A stretch of 64,000 bases of DNA from Cylindrospermum stagnale PCC 7417 (GCF_000317535.1 NC_019757.1:4367501-4431500); one strand, 5' to 3'. Counted from the first letter of the stretch, positions 8,686-17,052 are shown. Notes: generated by a model not told the origin, from the sequence alone. Translations and numbers: made by a program.

Positions 8686-9171
8686 AAAATCTCCAGAAAA
8701 TAGTTGATATACAAAGAATAAAATTGAACTTGCAAGCCACATTAACTAAATATAAATACAGAAAGAATCAGAGATTTTCCGAAAAAGCGAGTTTTGTTTA
8801 AGATGCGTTTGCCCTGGTTAATAAATAATGGGAAAGATTAGTTTTCTACTTCGGCTGCATCTCTGATGCCTAAAATGAATACACGGTTTATGAAGCGGAT
8901 CTTAAATTAAAAGTTCACTTTATAATTCAAGTCACAATGGTGAATTCAATCTAAGTTTTATTCACGAATGATTTAGGATTGCTCTAGATAAAATTTGTAG
9001 TAGCGCCGACAGGAAAGACAGCGCTACTACTGACAAAATCGTTGATTAGTGTCTGCTCATTATTTATTTGCGGCTGGCTGGATATATCACCACCAAGAAC
9101 AGAATTTATCCGAAATGATGAAGAGATGCTGACTAGATTTTAAGTTGAAGCGGAAATTAACCTGTCCTTGA
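8686..9171. other. 486-bp non-coding stretch with one strong palindrome
   Basis: I see no convincing gene. It contains GTAGTAGCGC (8997-9006), a 14-base loop and the perfect complement GCGCTACTAC (9021-9030), a dispersed palindromic repeat. The part next to 8685 should hold the promoter of the SH3 gene, and the part next to 9171 the 3' end of the S21 transcript. Confidence 0.55.
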
Positions 9172-9366
9172 TTAATTGAAGCGAGAACGTTGTTTACGAC
9201 GTTGCTTGTGTCTAGCAATTGCTTTACGCTTCTCTTTTTCTATCGGCGTTTCAAAGTGACGCTTCTTTCGCATATCTTGGAAAATTCCTGCTTTGGAAAC
9301 TTCCCGCTTAAATCTTCGCAAGGCTGATTCAATACCTTCATTTTCCCCCAAAACTACTTGGGTCAT
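9172..9366 (-). CDS. rpsU: 30S ribosomal protein S21
   Basis: A small, very basic protein beginning [20 protein letters not shown] and ending in a Lys/Arg-rich tail, typical of S21, which helps the 30S subunit engage mRNA start sites. I chose the ATG at 9366 because AGGAGG lies seven bases upstream and because the second S21 at 15069 begins the same way; an in-frame ATG two codons earlier is too close to AGGAGG. It lies downstream of an RRM RNA-binding protein gene on the same strand, the rbp-rpsU pairing known from Anabaena, where it is linked to cold response. Confidence 0.95.
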   Translation of the reverse strand: MTQVVLGENEGIESALRRFKREVSKAGIFQDMRKKRHFETPIEKEKRKAIARHKQRRKQRSRFN

Positions 9367-9424
9367 TTTCATTCCTCCTATTGATGTGGATAAATAGTTA
9401 CCAGCTAGAGAGAAAACAAAATAT

Positions 9425-9460
9425 TCCAGCAGAAATGAGCCTTTGGCTTTATCTGCTGGA
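9425..9460 (-). terminator. hairpin between rbp and rpsU
   Basis: On the minus strand TCCAGCAGA pairs with TCTGCTGGA (9-bp perfect stem) and an inner AGCC/GGCT stem extends it. The bases after the hairpin (ATATTTTGTTTT) are T-rich. The form is that of a Rho-independent terminator or attenuator between the two genes, which would allow rbp and rpsU to be expressed at different levels. Confidence 0.55.
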
Positions 9461-9491
9461 GACTCTAAATGTGATATTTTTAGGAAAAGGC

Positions 9492-9803
9492 TTAGTAACG
9501 TCGGTTATTATTGCGGGCATTATTGCCGCCCCAGTTACCACGAGGAGAACTACTTCTTTCCTCACGGGGTTTAGCCTTATTCACCTTCAAGTCACGCCCC
9601 ATCCACTCAGCACCATCAAGTGCGTCAATAGCAGCTTGTTCTTGTACATCTGTTTCCATTTCCACAAAGGCAAACCCACGTGGACGGCCTGTTTCCCGGT
9701 CGGTGGGTAACTGCACACGATTAACTGTTCCGTACTCTTTAAAAGCCAGCTTCAGGTCTTCTTCTGTTACCTGATAGGACAAATTTCCAACGTAAATCGA
9801 CAT
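9492..9803 (-). CDS. RRM-type RNA-binding protein (cyanobacterial Rbp)
   Basis: A 103-residue protein with a single RNA recognition motif: RNP2 is IYVGNLSY (residues 3-10) and RNP1 is RGFAFVEM (~42-49). A short Gly/Asn/Arg-rich tail follows ([14 protein letters not shown]). I chose the ATG at 9803 because the mature family begins MSIYVGNL; the upstream in-frame start at 9821 adds six unsupported residues. These glycine-tailed Rbp proteins bind RNA and are often cold-induced in cyanobacteria. rpsU follows on the same strand after a hairpin. Confidence 0.93.
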   Translation of the reverse strand: MSIYVGNLSYQVTEEDLKLAFKEYGTVNRVQLPTDRETGRPRGFAFVEMETDVQEQAAIDALDGAEWMGRDLKVNKAKPREERSSSPRGNWGGNNARNNNRRY

Positions 9804-10305
9804 AGAAAAAGAGTCTCCCAAATCAGAGAGTGTAGAGAGTTAGATTCGGAGAGACGCATTTAAAAAATTAAAACGACTTACTCAACCGAAAATAATCCTT
9901 ATGTCCATGAGTATAGCACAGCCTCTCAATATGTCTTCATACGGAGTAATATTCCCAGATAAAATTTGTAGGCTTAACTTGGAGAGCTGCCAATTCAAGG
10001 CTTTTGTCGCCGGTACTACAATTTTACTTGTGAAAGCAGAATTGTATAAACTAGCGATCGCCTACTAGTTGCTATCTCGAAACTCAGGCTAAATACTGAG
10101 GAATTTTAAAGATAAGGATCTTCGTTAGTTGTGGGTGTAATTGTACCATAACTAACTGCCTAAAAATTGATTCTTGTACAAATTTCCTAGCCTTTAGCTT
10201 TTTCGCCGTAAGCCTCCCACTGAAACGGTACGACCTTCTGTGGTGAGATATAAGGCGGTTAAAAATAACGCGACCCCTGACCAATTTAAGTCATAGGCTT
10301 GACAG
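9804..10305. other. ~500-bp non-coding stretch: rbp leader and left flank of tnpB relic
   Basis: No credible gene. The part next to 9803 is the upstream region of the RNA-binding protein gene and probably a long leader, as in cold-regulated rbp genes. From about 10080 the sequence leads into the tnpB remnant, whose N-terminal coding part is missing. A small minus-strand frame at 10084-10284 has no recognisable features. A HIP1-like site lies near 10055. Confidence 0.5.
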
Positions 10306-10309
10306 GAAG

Positions 10310-11028
10310 GGGGAAACCGCATCTGTCACCAAGAAAGCTGATGGTTATTATTTGACTCTGAGCCTTGAAGATACCACAGTCCCGGCTATTAAGCCTGATT
10401 TCAATTCAGACTCAATTACAGGTATTGACCTCGGTTTAAAAGCGTTTTTGACAACTTCTGAAGGAGATGCTGTCTCAATCCCTCAACACTATCGTAAATC
10501 TCAGAAGCGATTACTTGTTGTCCAAAAGCGTGTTTCACGTCGGAAAAAAGGAAGTAATCGGCGCAAAAAAGCCATTAAACAAGTCGCCAAACAACATAAG
10601 AAAGTGGCGGATAAGCGCAAAGATTTTCACTTTAAAACAGCCAATAATCTCCTGAAAAAATATGACGTTGTAGTTCACGAAGATTTAAACGTCAAAGGTC
10701 TAACACGATCCATGCTAGCCTTATCTGTCCATGATGCTGGATGGTCAAACTTCCTGTCAATTCTCACCACCAAAGCCGTTCGCGTAGCGTGCCGGAGGCA
10801 TAAATGCTGGGTTGCTGGTAATTGCTGTGAATCCATCGGGTACATCACTTGATTGTTCTAGTTGTGGGGTGAAAGTTCCTAAAGCGCTGCACATCCGTCA
10901 GCACATTTGTACTTGTGGATGTAGTTTGGATCGTGATCATAATGCAGCGCTAAATATAAAGAATAGAGCCGACGGTCACGCGGTTCTTAAAGCTCAACGC
11001 CTCCTAAGCAATAGCCGGATTGGTTGAG
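10310..11028 (+). pseudogene. TnpB (IS605/IS200 family) remnant, truncated and frameshifted
   Basis: The RuvC-like core is recognisable: GIDLGLKAF (first catalytic Asp), [11 protein letters not shown] (Glu), then in another frame CSSCG and CTCGCSLDRDH (zinc ribbon and last Asp) with HNAALNIKNRA. The N-terminal ~120-150 residues are absent; similarity starts near [16 protein letters not shown]. The frame shifts inside KAENAGL-like sequence at ~10779-10803, where about 22 extra bases related to a dispersed repeat (GTTCGCGTAGCGTGCCGGAG) are inserted. The nuclease cannot be made intact. No tnpA is present. Confidence 0.88.
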
Positions 11029-11072
11029 AGAGCCACCACTGTACCTGTACTCAGGTCAGTGTGTGGAGTGTG

Positions 11073-11927
11073 TCACCTAGAAGTGAACTGTGTTAATATC
11101 TTTTCTGCTTGCTTACAGAGTACCTCTTGATACTGACCGTTGCTGGCTAGCAAACCCCCCCACTGATTGATATCTCCAGTGTTGTATCGTAAGGGAGTGC
11201 CATCGAAGTGCGTAAACTTACCTCCAGCTTCTGTCAAAATTAGTTCGGGAGCGGCGAGATCCCAATCTTTGGGGGCAGACTTGCCGGAAAGGGAAATGTA
11301 AATATCTGCCTGTTGTTCGACAATGGCGGCGATTTTACAACCCACACTGCCGATCGCTTTTTGATTTTGACAGGGTAGATTTTGCAGTAAATAATCTAAC
11401 TGTTCATAGCGGTGAGAACTACTCACAACTAGGGTTAAATCTTCAATTCGTTTACCGGCAGAGACTTGCAAGGGAATAGAACCATCGCTGGTTTCCAAAA
11501 AAGTACCTCCGCCCTTGGTGGCATAATATAACTTTTCTGCCTCTGGCACCGCTACCACGGCTAAGACTGGGCGATTTTCATGCACCAAAGCAATGTGAAC
11601 CGCATAGTTCCCAGTTTTTTTGATAAAGTCTCGCGTCCCGTCCAAAGGATCAATGATCCATACCCACTGAGAGCTATCCTGACTCAGTGGAGATTTATAG
11701 GTTTCTTCGCTGATATAGGCAAAGTCTTCATTACCCAAAGTTGCTTGTAGCCTGTCCAAAATATATTTACTGACAACTACATCTGCAACAGTAACAGGCT
11801 CATTTTGTTTATATTGGATGTCGAGGTTTGGGTCTTTTGCCGTTCCGTTGTAGTAAGACCGCAGTATATTTGCTGCCCCCCAACCCATATCACGAGCAAT
11901 TTCTAATATTTCTTGTAGGTCTTTCAT
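11073..11927 (-). CDS. inositol monophosphatase/CysQ-family phosphatase
   Basis: A 284-residue member of the Mg-dependent, Li-sensitive phosphatase family. Metal-binding motifs are in order: SEET (~residue 73), WIIDPLDGTRDF (~90-101), and WDLAAPELILTEAGG (~222-236). This family hydrolyses inositol phosphates, 3'-phosphoadenosine 5'-phosphate or fructose bisphosphate; the DPLDGTRDFI form and length suggest the CysQ/PAP phosphatase side, used in sulfate assimilation, but this is not certain. It lies 65 bases downstream of a PfkB kinase on the same strand, so they may be co-transcribed. Confidence 0.85.
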   Translation of the reverse strand: MKDLQEILEIARDMGWGAANILRSYYNGTAKDPNLDIQYKQNEPVTVADVVVSKYILDRLQATLGNEDFAYISEETYKSPLSQDSSQWVWIIDPLDGTRDFIKKTGNYAVHIALVHENRPVLAVVAVPEAEKLYYATKGGGTFLETSDGSIPLQVSAGKRIEDLTLVVSSSHRYEQLDYLLQNLPCQNQKAIGSVGCKIAAIVEQQADIYISLSGKSAPKDWDLAAPELILTEAGGKFTHFDGTPLRYNTGDINQWGGLLASNGQYQEVLCKQAEKILTQFTSR

Positions 11928-11992
11928 TTCAAAAAGTGGCTTTAAATTATTTTGTTTACTGAGATAGGTAAGATGCTTGTCTTAGGCTCAGT

Positions 11993-12853
11993 CTACTTTG
12001 AATTCATCCAACGGCGCGTGCCAAAAAATTGACAAGAAGTAGCAGCAATATTAGCCGCATTAGCCAAGGCATCGGGAAAATTTTCCCGTAGGATGTAATG
12101 GCAGAAGGCACCGTGGAAAATATCTCCCGCCCCCAGTGTATCAACAGGCTGAATTATAGGCACATTGACAACACCAGTTTTATCGCTACTTAAGTATTGA
12201 ATCGGTTTTTCTCCGTGGGTGATAGCGATGTGGGGAATACTCAAGGCGTTGAGATAGGTAAAAACTTCTTCTTCAGTGTGGCAGTTGGGGGGAAAAAAAT
12301 TAGCTGAACAAACAGCGTAATCCACAAAAGGCAAAATTTGTGCAAATCCTGGCTTCCAGCTACCGCCATCAATCACAACTGGGATATTCTGGTTTTTAGC
12401 GATTTGGGCGATCGCATAGCCAACAGCCATCTGATGCCCATCAATTAGGACAATATCAATATTTTGCCAAATATTTGGCGGGATAGATTCGCTTGTTGAC
12501 TGAGTTTTGACAGCATTAATCGAAACTACAGCCCGTTCACCGGTAGTTTGGGTAACAATGATAGAAGAGACAGGCGGGGCTGTATTGGTGCTGGGGTGAA
12601 GATCGGCGATCGCTACTTTGTAGTTTGCCAAATCTGTTTTAATTAACTGCGTCATTGGGTGAGAACCCACCACACCCAAGACTGTAGCTTGATTACCCAA
12701 ATGGCTGAAAGTTACAGCCGCATTTGTTGCCGGGCCTCCTGCTGCCACAGTATAGTCAGTAGCAACCAGCTTCTGATTGTTTTTGGGGGCAGATTCAGCA
12801 AGGTAAATTAAATCTAAGGTTACTAACCCCACAAATAAGCCAAAATTAGTCAT
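11993..12853 (-). CDS. PfkB-family sugar kinase
   Basis: A 286-residue ribokinase-like protein. It has the N-terminal AAGGPATNAAVTFSHLG (~residues 37-53, substrate-side glycine motif) and the C-terminal DTLGAGDIFHGAF (~238-250), which holds the catalytic Asp and anion hole. It phosphorylates a sugar or nucleoside with ATP; the substrate is not evident. The family is usually 290-330 residues, so this is slightly short. Divergent from the DUF29 gene at 12904. Confidence 0.87.
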   Translation of the reverse strand: MTNFGLFVGLVTLDLIYLAESAPKNNQKLVATDYTVAAGGPATNAAVTFSHLGNQATVLGVVGSHPMTQLIKTDLANYKVAIADLHPSTNTAPPVSSIIVTQTTGERAVVSINAVKTQSTSESIPPNIWQNIDIVLIDGHQMAVGYAIAQIAKNQNIPVVIDGGSWKPGFAQILPFVDYAVCSANFFPPNCHTEEEVFTYLNALSIPHIAITHGEKPIQYLSSDKTGVVNVPIIQPVDTLGAGDIFHGAFCHYILRENFPDALANAANIAATSCQFFGTRRWMNSK

Positions 12854-12903
12854 TGGGAAAAAGGTAACTTTATCAAATTATTAAGTGACTTACAGGATAA
12901 TTG

Positions 12904-13338
12904 ATGAATTCAGCTACCCACAACAATGATTTTTATGCCTGGACGCAAGAACAAGCGCACTTGTTGAGAACAAAACAATTTAATCAAATTGATTTTCATC
13001 ATCTGGCTGAAGAAATTGAAGACATGGGACGTTCTGAAAAACGGGAATTAGAAAGCCGATTAGAACTACTACTTATGCATCTACTTAAATGGCAATTTCA
13101 GCCTAACTTACGCTCTCGGAGTTGGCAATTAACCATCAAAGAGCAACGCTTACGCTTGGAGAAACTGCTTCAAGAAAACCCCAGCCTTAGCTGCTTTTTA
13201 GCCGACTCCCTCGATAAAACTTATCAACTTGCAACTATTAGCGCCGAACGAGAAACAGGATTATCTTCATTTCCTGAAACTTGTCCTTATAACTTAACAG
13301 AAATTTTTGCGCCTGATTTTTTACCTCTTGAAAACTAA
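12904..13338 (+). CDS. DUF29 family protein
   Basis: A 144-residue protein with the DUF29 signature: FYAWTQEQAHLLRTKQF near the N-terminus, HLAEEIEDMGRSEKRELESRL, and HLLKWQFQP in the middle. It is predicted to be all-helical and cytoplasmic. The family is expanded in cyanobacteria and its function is unknown. I use the ATG at 12904 rather than the adjacent TTG. The gene ends 21 bases before rsmI on the same strand and may be co-transcribed with it. Confidence 0.88.
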   Translation: MNSATHNNDFYAWTQEQAHLLRTKQFNQIDFHHLAEEIEDMGRSEKRELESRLELLLMHLLKWQFQPNLRSRSWQLTIKEQRLRLEKLLQENPSLSCFLADSLDKTYQLATISAERETGLSSFPETCPYNLTEIFAPDFLPLEN

Positions 13339-13359
13339 AATTTGTAAAATATAACAATT

Positions 13360-14217
13360 ATGCAAACTGATCCAAAACCAGGAACACTTTACGTTGTCGG
13401 CACACCAATTGGCAATCTGGAAGATATGACCTTTCGGGCGGTGCGAATTTTGCAAACGGTGGATTTAATTGCAGCAGAAGACACGCGCCACACGGGGAAA
13501 CTGCTACAACATTTTCAAGTTAAAACTCCCCAGATGAGTTACCACGAGCATAACCGACACAGCCGCGTCCCGGAACTAATAGAGCTTTTAGTAGATAATA
13601 AGGCGATCGCACTGGTGAGTGATGCGGGGATGCCAGGAATTTCTGATCCAGGGTATGAACTGGTGATCGCTTGTATTGAGGCGGGAATCAGAGTAGTTCC
13701 CATTCCTGGCGCTAGTGCGGCAATTACAGCTTTAAGTGCATCTGGACTACCGACAGATCGGTTTAGCTTTGAAGGCTTTTTACCGGCGAAAGGTCAACAA
13801 CGACGAGAACATTTAGAATCTCTGCAAGCAGAATCCCGGACATTGATTTTTTACGAGTCACCCCACCGCTTGCGAGAAACCTTGCAAGACTTAGGAGAAG
13901 TTTGGGGAAGCGATCGCCAAATTGTGCTAGCGCGGGAGTTAACTAAATTGTATGAGGAATTTTGGCGGGGGACAATTGCTGAGGCGATCGCCCTCTACAG
14001 CCAACGGGAACCCCAAGGCGAATATACTCTCCTGGTGGCAGGAAATCCACCCAGTCAACTCCAACTCACAGAAGCACAACTCAAAGCCGAACTACAACAG
14101 ATTATGAAACAGGGAATTTCGCGATCGCAAGCTAGTCGTCAGTTAGCAAAAAGCACCTCCATATCCCGTCGCCATCTCTATCAACTAGCCCTTTCTATAG
14201 TTATGAGTCCTGAGTAA
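13360..14217 (+). CDS. rsmI: 16S rRNA (cytidine-1402-2'-O)-methyltransferase
   Basis: A 285-residue tetrapyrrole-methylase-fold protein that methylates the ribose of C1402 in the 16S rRNA decoding centre using SAM. Signatures: GTLYVVGTPIGNLEDMT (residues 8-24), AAEDTRHTGKLL (~38-49), SDAGMPGISDPGYEL (~87-101), VPIPGASAAITALSASGLP (~111-129), and FYESPHRL (~165). Full length compared with the family, with the C-terminal HTH-like tail (QGISRSQASRQLAKSTSISR). Confidence 0.96.
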   Translation: MQTDPKPGTLYVVGTPIGNLEDMTFRAVRILQTVDLIAAEDTRHTGKLLQHFQVKTPQMSYHEHNRHSRVPELIELLVDNKAIALVSDAGMPGISDPGYELVIACIEAGIRVVPIPGASAAITALSASGLPTDRFSFEGFLPAKGQQRREHLESLQAESRTLIFYESPHRLRETLQDLGEVWGSDRQIVLARELTKLYEEFWRGTIAEAIALYSQREPQGEYTLLVAGNPPSQLQLTEAQLKAELQQIMKQGISRSQASRQLAKSTSISRRHLYQLALSIVMSPE

Positions 14218-14416
14218 ATCAGTGCATTTATCGCTCTGCAAGTCAAGCATTTTAGTCTGGTTGCTCCCAATATTCATAGACCGAAGTACTTTAAGTATAT
14301 TCACGGTTATTTTGCTCTAATCTTTAATGACAATTTACACAAAATTACGTAATTATTTTAAATATCAAGTTACATAATAGTTTAAATTTAAGTTAACGCA
14401 TGAAAAATATAAAAAA

Positions 14417-14761
14417 ATGGGTCGAGCATTAATCAAGCTTATAGGATTATTTTTACTTCTTATAGGCATATACTTCTTTGGTCAAAACATCATATTTGTT
14501 AGCAGTTACTATAGATTTTCCTTCCGCACATTACCTGCGACTGCCTCAGTTTTAACAATTATGGCAGGTATCTTAGCCTTAGTCTTTTTTGGGAGAGAAA
14601 CTCGTAACCTTGGCTGGATTTTGCTAGGCATTGGTATAGTGCTAGTTTTCTTGAGCGGTGGAGTGATTTTAAAATCCACCAGCTTATGGAATTTCTGCGT
14701 GGCTTTTACCGCCTTAGCCGCTGGATATAAATTACTCAACGAGGGTAGAATCAATTTTTAA
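14417..14761 (+). CDS. small membrane protein, unknown function
   Basis: A 114-residue protein with four hydrophobic segments (about residues 4-24, 36-57, 64-82 and 88-107) separated by short basic loops (FGRETRN). This predicts a small four-helix inner-membrane protein. I do not recognise the family. It is flanked by AT-rich intergenic sequence and its own promoter probably lies at 14218-14416, where I see no other feature. Confidence 0.65.
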   Translation: MGRALIKLIGLFLLLIGIYFFGQNIIFVSSYYRFSFRTLPATASVLTIMAGILALVFFGRETRNLGWILLGIGIVLVFLSGGVILKSTSLWNFCVAFTALAAGYKLLNEGRINF

Positions 14762-14845
14762 AATATTTATAAATGACAGGATATTATCATTTTTATTAGT
14801 AGTATAGATTACAGTTTTGGCTAAACTGTGGTACATTCCCAAAAA

Positions 14846-14964
14846 TTAGGCGGTATAATTTACCCAGTTTCTCGACTCTCGCTCTTGAGTGTGTTGTCGG
14901 CACTCAGAATAATTTATCGCTGAGTGCCAATTTCATCGTCGAGGAGCAAACATCACCCGCCTAA
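14846..14964 (+). ncRNA. candidate structured RNA upstream of the second rpsU
   Basis: Three nested perfect stems can be drawn: TTAGGCGG (14846-14853) with CCGCCTAA (14957-14964); CTCGAC (14871-14876) with GTCGAG (14938-14943); and GGCACTCAG (14899-14907) with CTGAGTGCC (14920-14928) around a 12-base loop. A terminator follows at 14985-15009, so a transcript of about 130-170 bases is possible. A TATAAT at 14854-14859 could instead be the -10 of a shorter RNA that excludes the outer stem. The long rod with internal bulges resembles 6S RNA, but I cannot confirm this; a leader regulating rpsU is the alternative. Confidence 0.42.
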
Positions 14965-14984
14965 ACCCGATGAATCGCCTCTTA

Positions 14985-15009
14985 TCCCCTCCCTAGTTCA
15001 GGGGGTTTT
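14985..15009 (+). terminator. Rho-independent terminator before rpsU
   Basis: CCCCT, a nine-base loop, AGGGGG, then TTTTG. This short GC stem followed by T residues lies 60 bases before the second S21 gene. It closes the candidate RNA unit at 14846-14964 or may act as an attenuator for rpsU. Confidence 0.6.
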
Positions 15010-15068
15010 GCTAACTCCGAGGCTAATATTAAAATGGAAATTATCGACAAATTGAGGACAAGCTAAGA

Positions 15069-15248
15069 ATGACCCAAGTGCTTCTAGGCGAAAATGAAGG
15101 AATAGACTCAGCGCTGCGTCGGTTTAAACGCCAGGTTTCCAAAGCTGGTATATTGGCTGACGTCAAATATCATCGGCACTTTGAAACCCCGCAGGAAAAG
15201 CGTAAACGTAAGGCAGTGTCAGCTAGACGAAAACGTCGTTTTAATTAA
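15069..15248 (+). CDS. rpsU: 30S ribosomal protein S21, second copy
   Basis: A 59-residue basic protein starting [20 protein letters not shown] and ending ARRKRRFN. It matches the S21 at 9172-9366 over its whole length but has a shorter tail and diverges after AGI ([13 protein letters not shown] versus [13 protein letters not shown]). ATG at 15069 is preceded by GAGGACAAG. Two S21 paralogues are common in heterocystous cyanobacteria. This copy stands alone and is preceded by a structured region and terminator, so its control probably differs from the rbp-linked copy. Confidence 0.95.
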   Translation: MTQVLLGENEGIDSALRRFKRQVSKAGILADVKYHRHFETPQEKRKRKAVSARRKRRFN

Positions 15249-15427
15249 CCCTGTGTACTTTGTTTGGTACTGTCGTTGCTTGAGGATATAGTCTGAAACA
15301 AGTAACAGCGGGTTACCATGATTTTTACAAAAATTTCCGCAAGATTTACCGTACCCTTAAATGCAGTGTGAGTGAATTATTTTTGCCCATGCATGGGGTG
15401 CGTCAAGGGTTTTACTCTGGTTGGATA

Positions 15428-15449
15428 GGGCAAGCTAAAAAAGCTGCCC
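15428..15449. terminator. hairpin between convergent rpsU and pth
   Basis: GGGCAAGCT and AGCTGCCC flank a short A-rich loop, forming an imperfect 8-bp stem. It lies 16 bases beyond the pth stop codon and could end pth transcription; the rpsU transcript meets it from the other side. There is no long T run. Confidence 0.4.
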
Positions 15450-15464
15450 ATCAACCAAAATAAT

Positions 15465-16106
15465 TTAAGCCTCAGAAGTATCAACAGTCCGACTATTACA
15501 ACGATTCATCGCCTTTTCGACTCCCTGTTTGAGGCTGAGTTCTACACACTCAACTACGAACTGAAGCACAAGAGACATTAATTTAGTTTCAGCGCCAGAA
15601 AATCGCCCCAGTACATGAGAGACAGTTTCAGAATCATCACTATTAGCTGCACCTTTTGGTTTACCAATACCGATGCGTAAACGAGGGAAGTCTTGGGAAC
15701 TCAGATGTGCAATTGTACTTTTCATGCCATTGTGTCCCCCAGCAGAACCAGACAAGCGCAGGCGAGTTTTACCCAAAGGTAAATCCATATCGTCATAAAT
15801 CACTAGCACCGACTCTGCCGGCAATTTATACCAACTTGTCACCGCTTGGATTGACTGTCCTGAACGATTCATATAAGTCAACGGCTTTAACAGGCGAACT
15901 TTACCACCACCGGGTGCCATTCCTTCGCCATACTCCCCTTGAAACTTGCGATTTTCCGCAAGAGGCATTTTCCAAGAACGAGAGAGAGCATCTAGAGCAG
16001 CAAAGCCGATATTATGGCGAGTTTGGTCATACTTAGGCTCTGGATTCCCCAACCCGACAATTAGCTGGGGAATCACCAAAGCTGGTTGTGTAACAGCTTC
16101 TGTCAT
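15465..16106 (-). CDS. pth: peptidyl-tRNA hydrolase
   Basis: A 213-residue Pth that frees tRNA from prematurely released peptidyl-tRNA. Signatures: IVGLGNPEPKYDQTRHNIGF (~residues 16-35, with the catalytic His), KPLTYMNRSG (~74-83), VIYDDMDLPLGK (~102-113), and GSAGGHNGMKS (~119-129, with the second active His region). The length is usual. tatA starts upstream on the same strand, 16 bases away, so pth and tatA are probably co-transcribed. Confidence 0.96.
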   Translation of the reverse strand: MTEAVTQPALVIPQLIVGLGNPEPKYDQTRHNIGFAALDALSRSWKMPLAENRKFQGEYGEGMAPGGGKVRLLKPLTYMNRSGQSIQAVTSWYKLPAESVLVIYDDMDLPLGKTRLRLSGSAGGHNGMKSTIAHLSSQDFPRLRIGIGKPKGAANSDDSETVSHVLGRFSGAETKLMSLVLQFVVECVELSLKQGVEKAMNRCNSRTVDTSEA

Positions 16107-16122
16107 TGGGAGCAGTACTTTC

Positions 16123-16395
16123 CTAGCTAGTTGGGGAAGAACTAGGAGTTTCTTGCTGGGATGTAACAGCCTCGATTTGCTTGGGTTCCAGTTCAGCAGT
16201 AGTCTTCACCGCTTGTTCTATATTTTCAGCTTCCCGCTTAAACTCAGATTGAAATTCATTAGAAGCTTCTTGGAAACCGCGAATGGTTTTACCCAAACTC
16301 CGCCCAATTTCTGGTAGCTTTTTCGGGCCGAAGATTAACAGCGCCACTATCATAATTAGACCCATTTCCGGCAGACCAATCCCAAAAATATTCAT
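16123..16395 (-). CDS. tatA: twin-arginine translocase subunit TatA/E
   Basis: A 90-residue Sec-independent translocase component: a short N-terminal membrane helix (GLPEMGLIMIVALLIFG), the hinge FGPKKLPEIGRSLG, an amphipathic helix (KTIRGFQEASNEF), and a charged, disordered tail. It oligomerises to form the Tat protein-conducting patch in the plasma or thylakoid membrane. The FGPKKLPE hinge places it in TatA rather than TatB. It lies upstream of pth and downstream of the psbH terminator. Confidence 0.93.
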   Translation of the reverse strand: MNIFGIGLPEMGLIMIVALLIFGPKKLPEIGRSLGKTIRGFQEASNEFQSEFKREAENIEQAVKTTAELEPKQIEAVTSQQETPSSSPTS

Positions 16396-16494
16396 TTTTT
16401 AGCTCCTGTAAACTTTAAAATCACCGCTGCAACTTACATCTGTAGTCTACTCAATAGTTAAGCAGTCAGCGAGAAATCACAACCGACAACCAAC

Positions 16495-16517
16495 AAAAAA
16501 ACCCGGACGAGCCGGGT
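16495..16517 (-). terminator. Rho-independent terminator of psbH
   Basis: Read on the minus strand: ACCCGG, loop CTCGT, CCGGGT followed by a run of seven T. It lies 41 bases beyond the psbH stop codon and separates psbH from tatA-pth. Confidence 0.85.
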
Positions 16518-16558
16518 GTAGGTTAACTTGCTAACCAAGTTTGGTAGCTGTATATCAG

Positions 16559-16762
16559 TTAGCCGCCTAAGCTCCGCCAATCAACCAGTACATCCTGAAC
16601 CAACAGTGATTTATTGTAAAGTTGCAGAATAATTAGCAGAAACACCAAAAATAGCAGCATAAAAACACCCATTACTGGGGTAGTACCCCAACCCGGAGCC
16701 ACCTTACCATACTCAGCGTTTAAGGGTCTGAGGATATCTCCCAACCTAGTCCGTTGTGCCAT
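16559..16762 (-). CDS. psbH: photosystem II reaction centre protein H
   Basis: A 67-residue single-pass thylakoid protein. It starts [20 protein letters not shown], has [12 protein letters not shown] leading into one TM helix (~residues 31-50), and ends LVDWRSLGG. It stabilises PSII assembly and the QB site. The cyanobacterial form lacks the N-terminal phosphorylated segment of plants. psbN lies divergently 290 bases away, the conserved psbH/psbN arrangement. Confidence 0.97.
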   Translation of the reverse strand: MAQRTRLGDILRPLNAEYGKVAPGWGTTPVMGVFMLLFLVFLLIILQLYNKSLLVQDVLVDWRSLGG

Positions 16763-17052
16763 AGTTCACCTAAGATTTGTTGCCAAAGCTTTTTTTAATT
16801 TTTTTAGACATTCCCAGCCCTAGAGGGGTTGAGATTCTTGGGCTGAACTCGCCTCTTTCAGGTTGCCCTGATTATAGGTCAGTTCATAAAACTTCGTGGA
16901 TCGTTAACGATTATCCGAGCCATAGTTTTTAACCATGACTATGATACCAAGGAAAGTGTTACCTCAACTAAGCTTAATTAACAGTTGTGGGTTTTTGCTT
17001 CAAATTTTGTAATACTCTATTAATAATAGCAATCATAATTTATCCCTAATTT
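16763..17052. promoter_or_regulatory. psbH-psbN divergent intergenic region
   Basis: This 290-bp region separates two photosynthetic genes transcribed away from each other and must hold both promoters. It contains small inverted repeats such as AGCCC...GGGCT (about 16818-16846) and CATAGT...ACTATG (about 16920-16942), compatible with leader structure. I recall an RNA motif described between psbN and psbH in some cyanobacteria, but I cannot show it is present here. Confidence 0.45.

Noticed and set aside
10084-10284. 66-residue minus-strand ORF next to the tnpB relic
   Set aside because: Random-looking composition in a non-coding flank; no family features.
14854-14859. TATAAT as a certain promoter of the candidate RNA
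   Set aside because: The hexamer is perfect, but the -35 position (GTACAT) is poor and using it would exclude the outer stem, so I did not list it as a promoter.
15300-15462. Plus-strand open frame ending GWIGQAKKAAHQPK before pth
   Set aside because: It opens after a stop with no ATG near the beginning and no ribosome site; only a late GTG is available. Composition is not clearly coding and no family is recognised.
16763-17052. A psbN-psbH RNA motif
   Set aside because: Small inverted repeats exist, but I cannot match them to the published consensus from memory.
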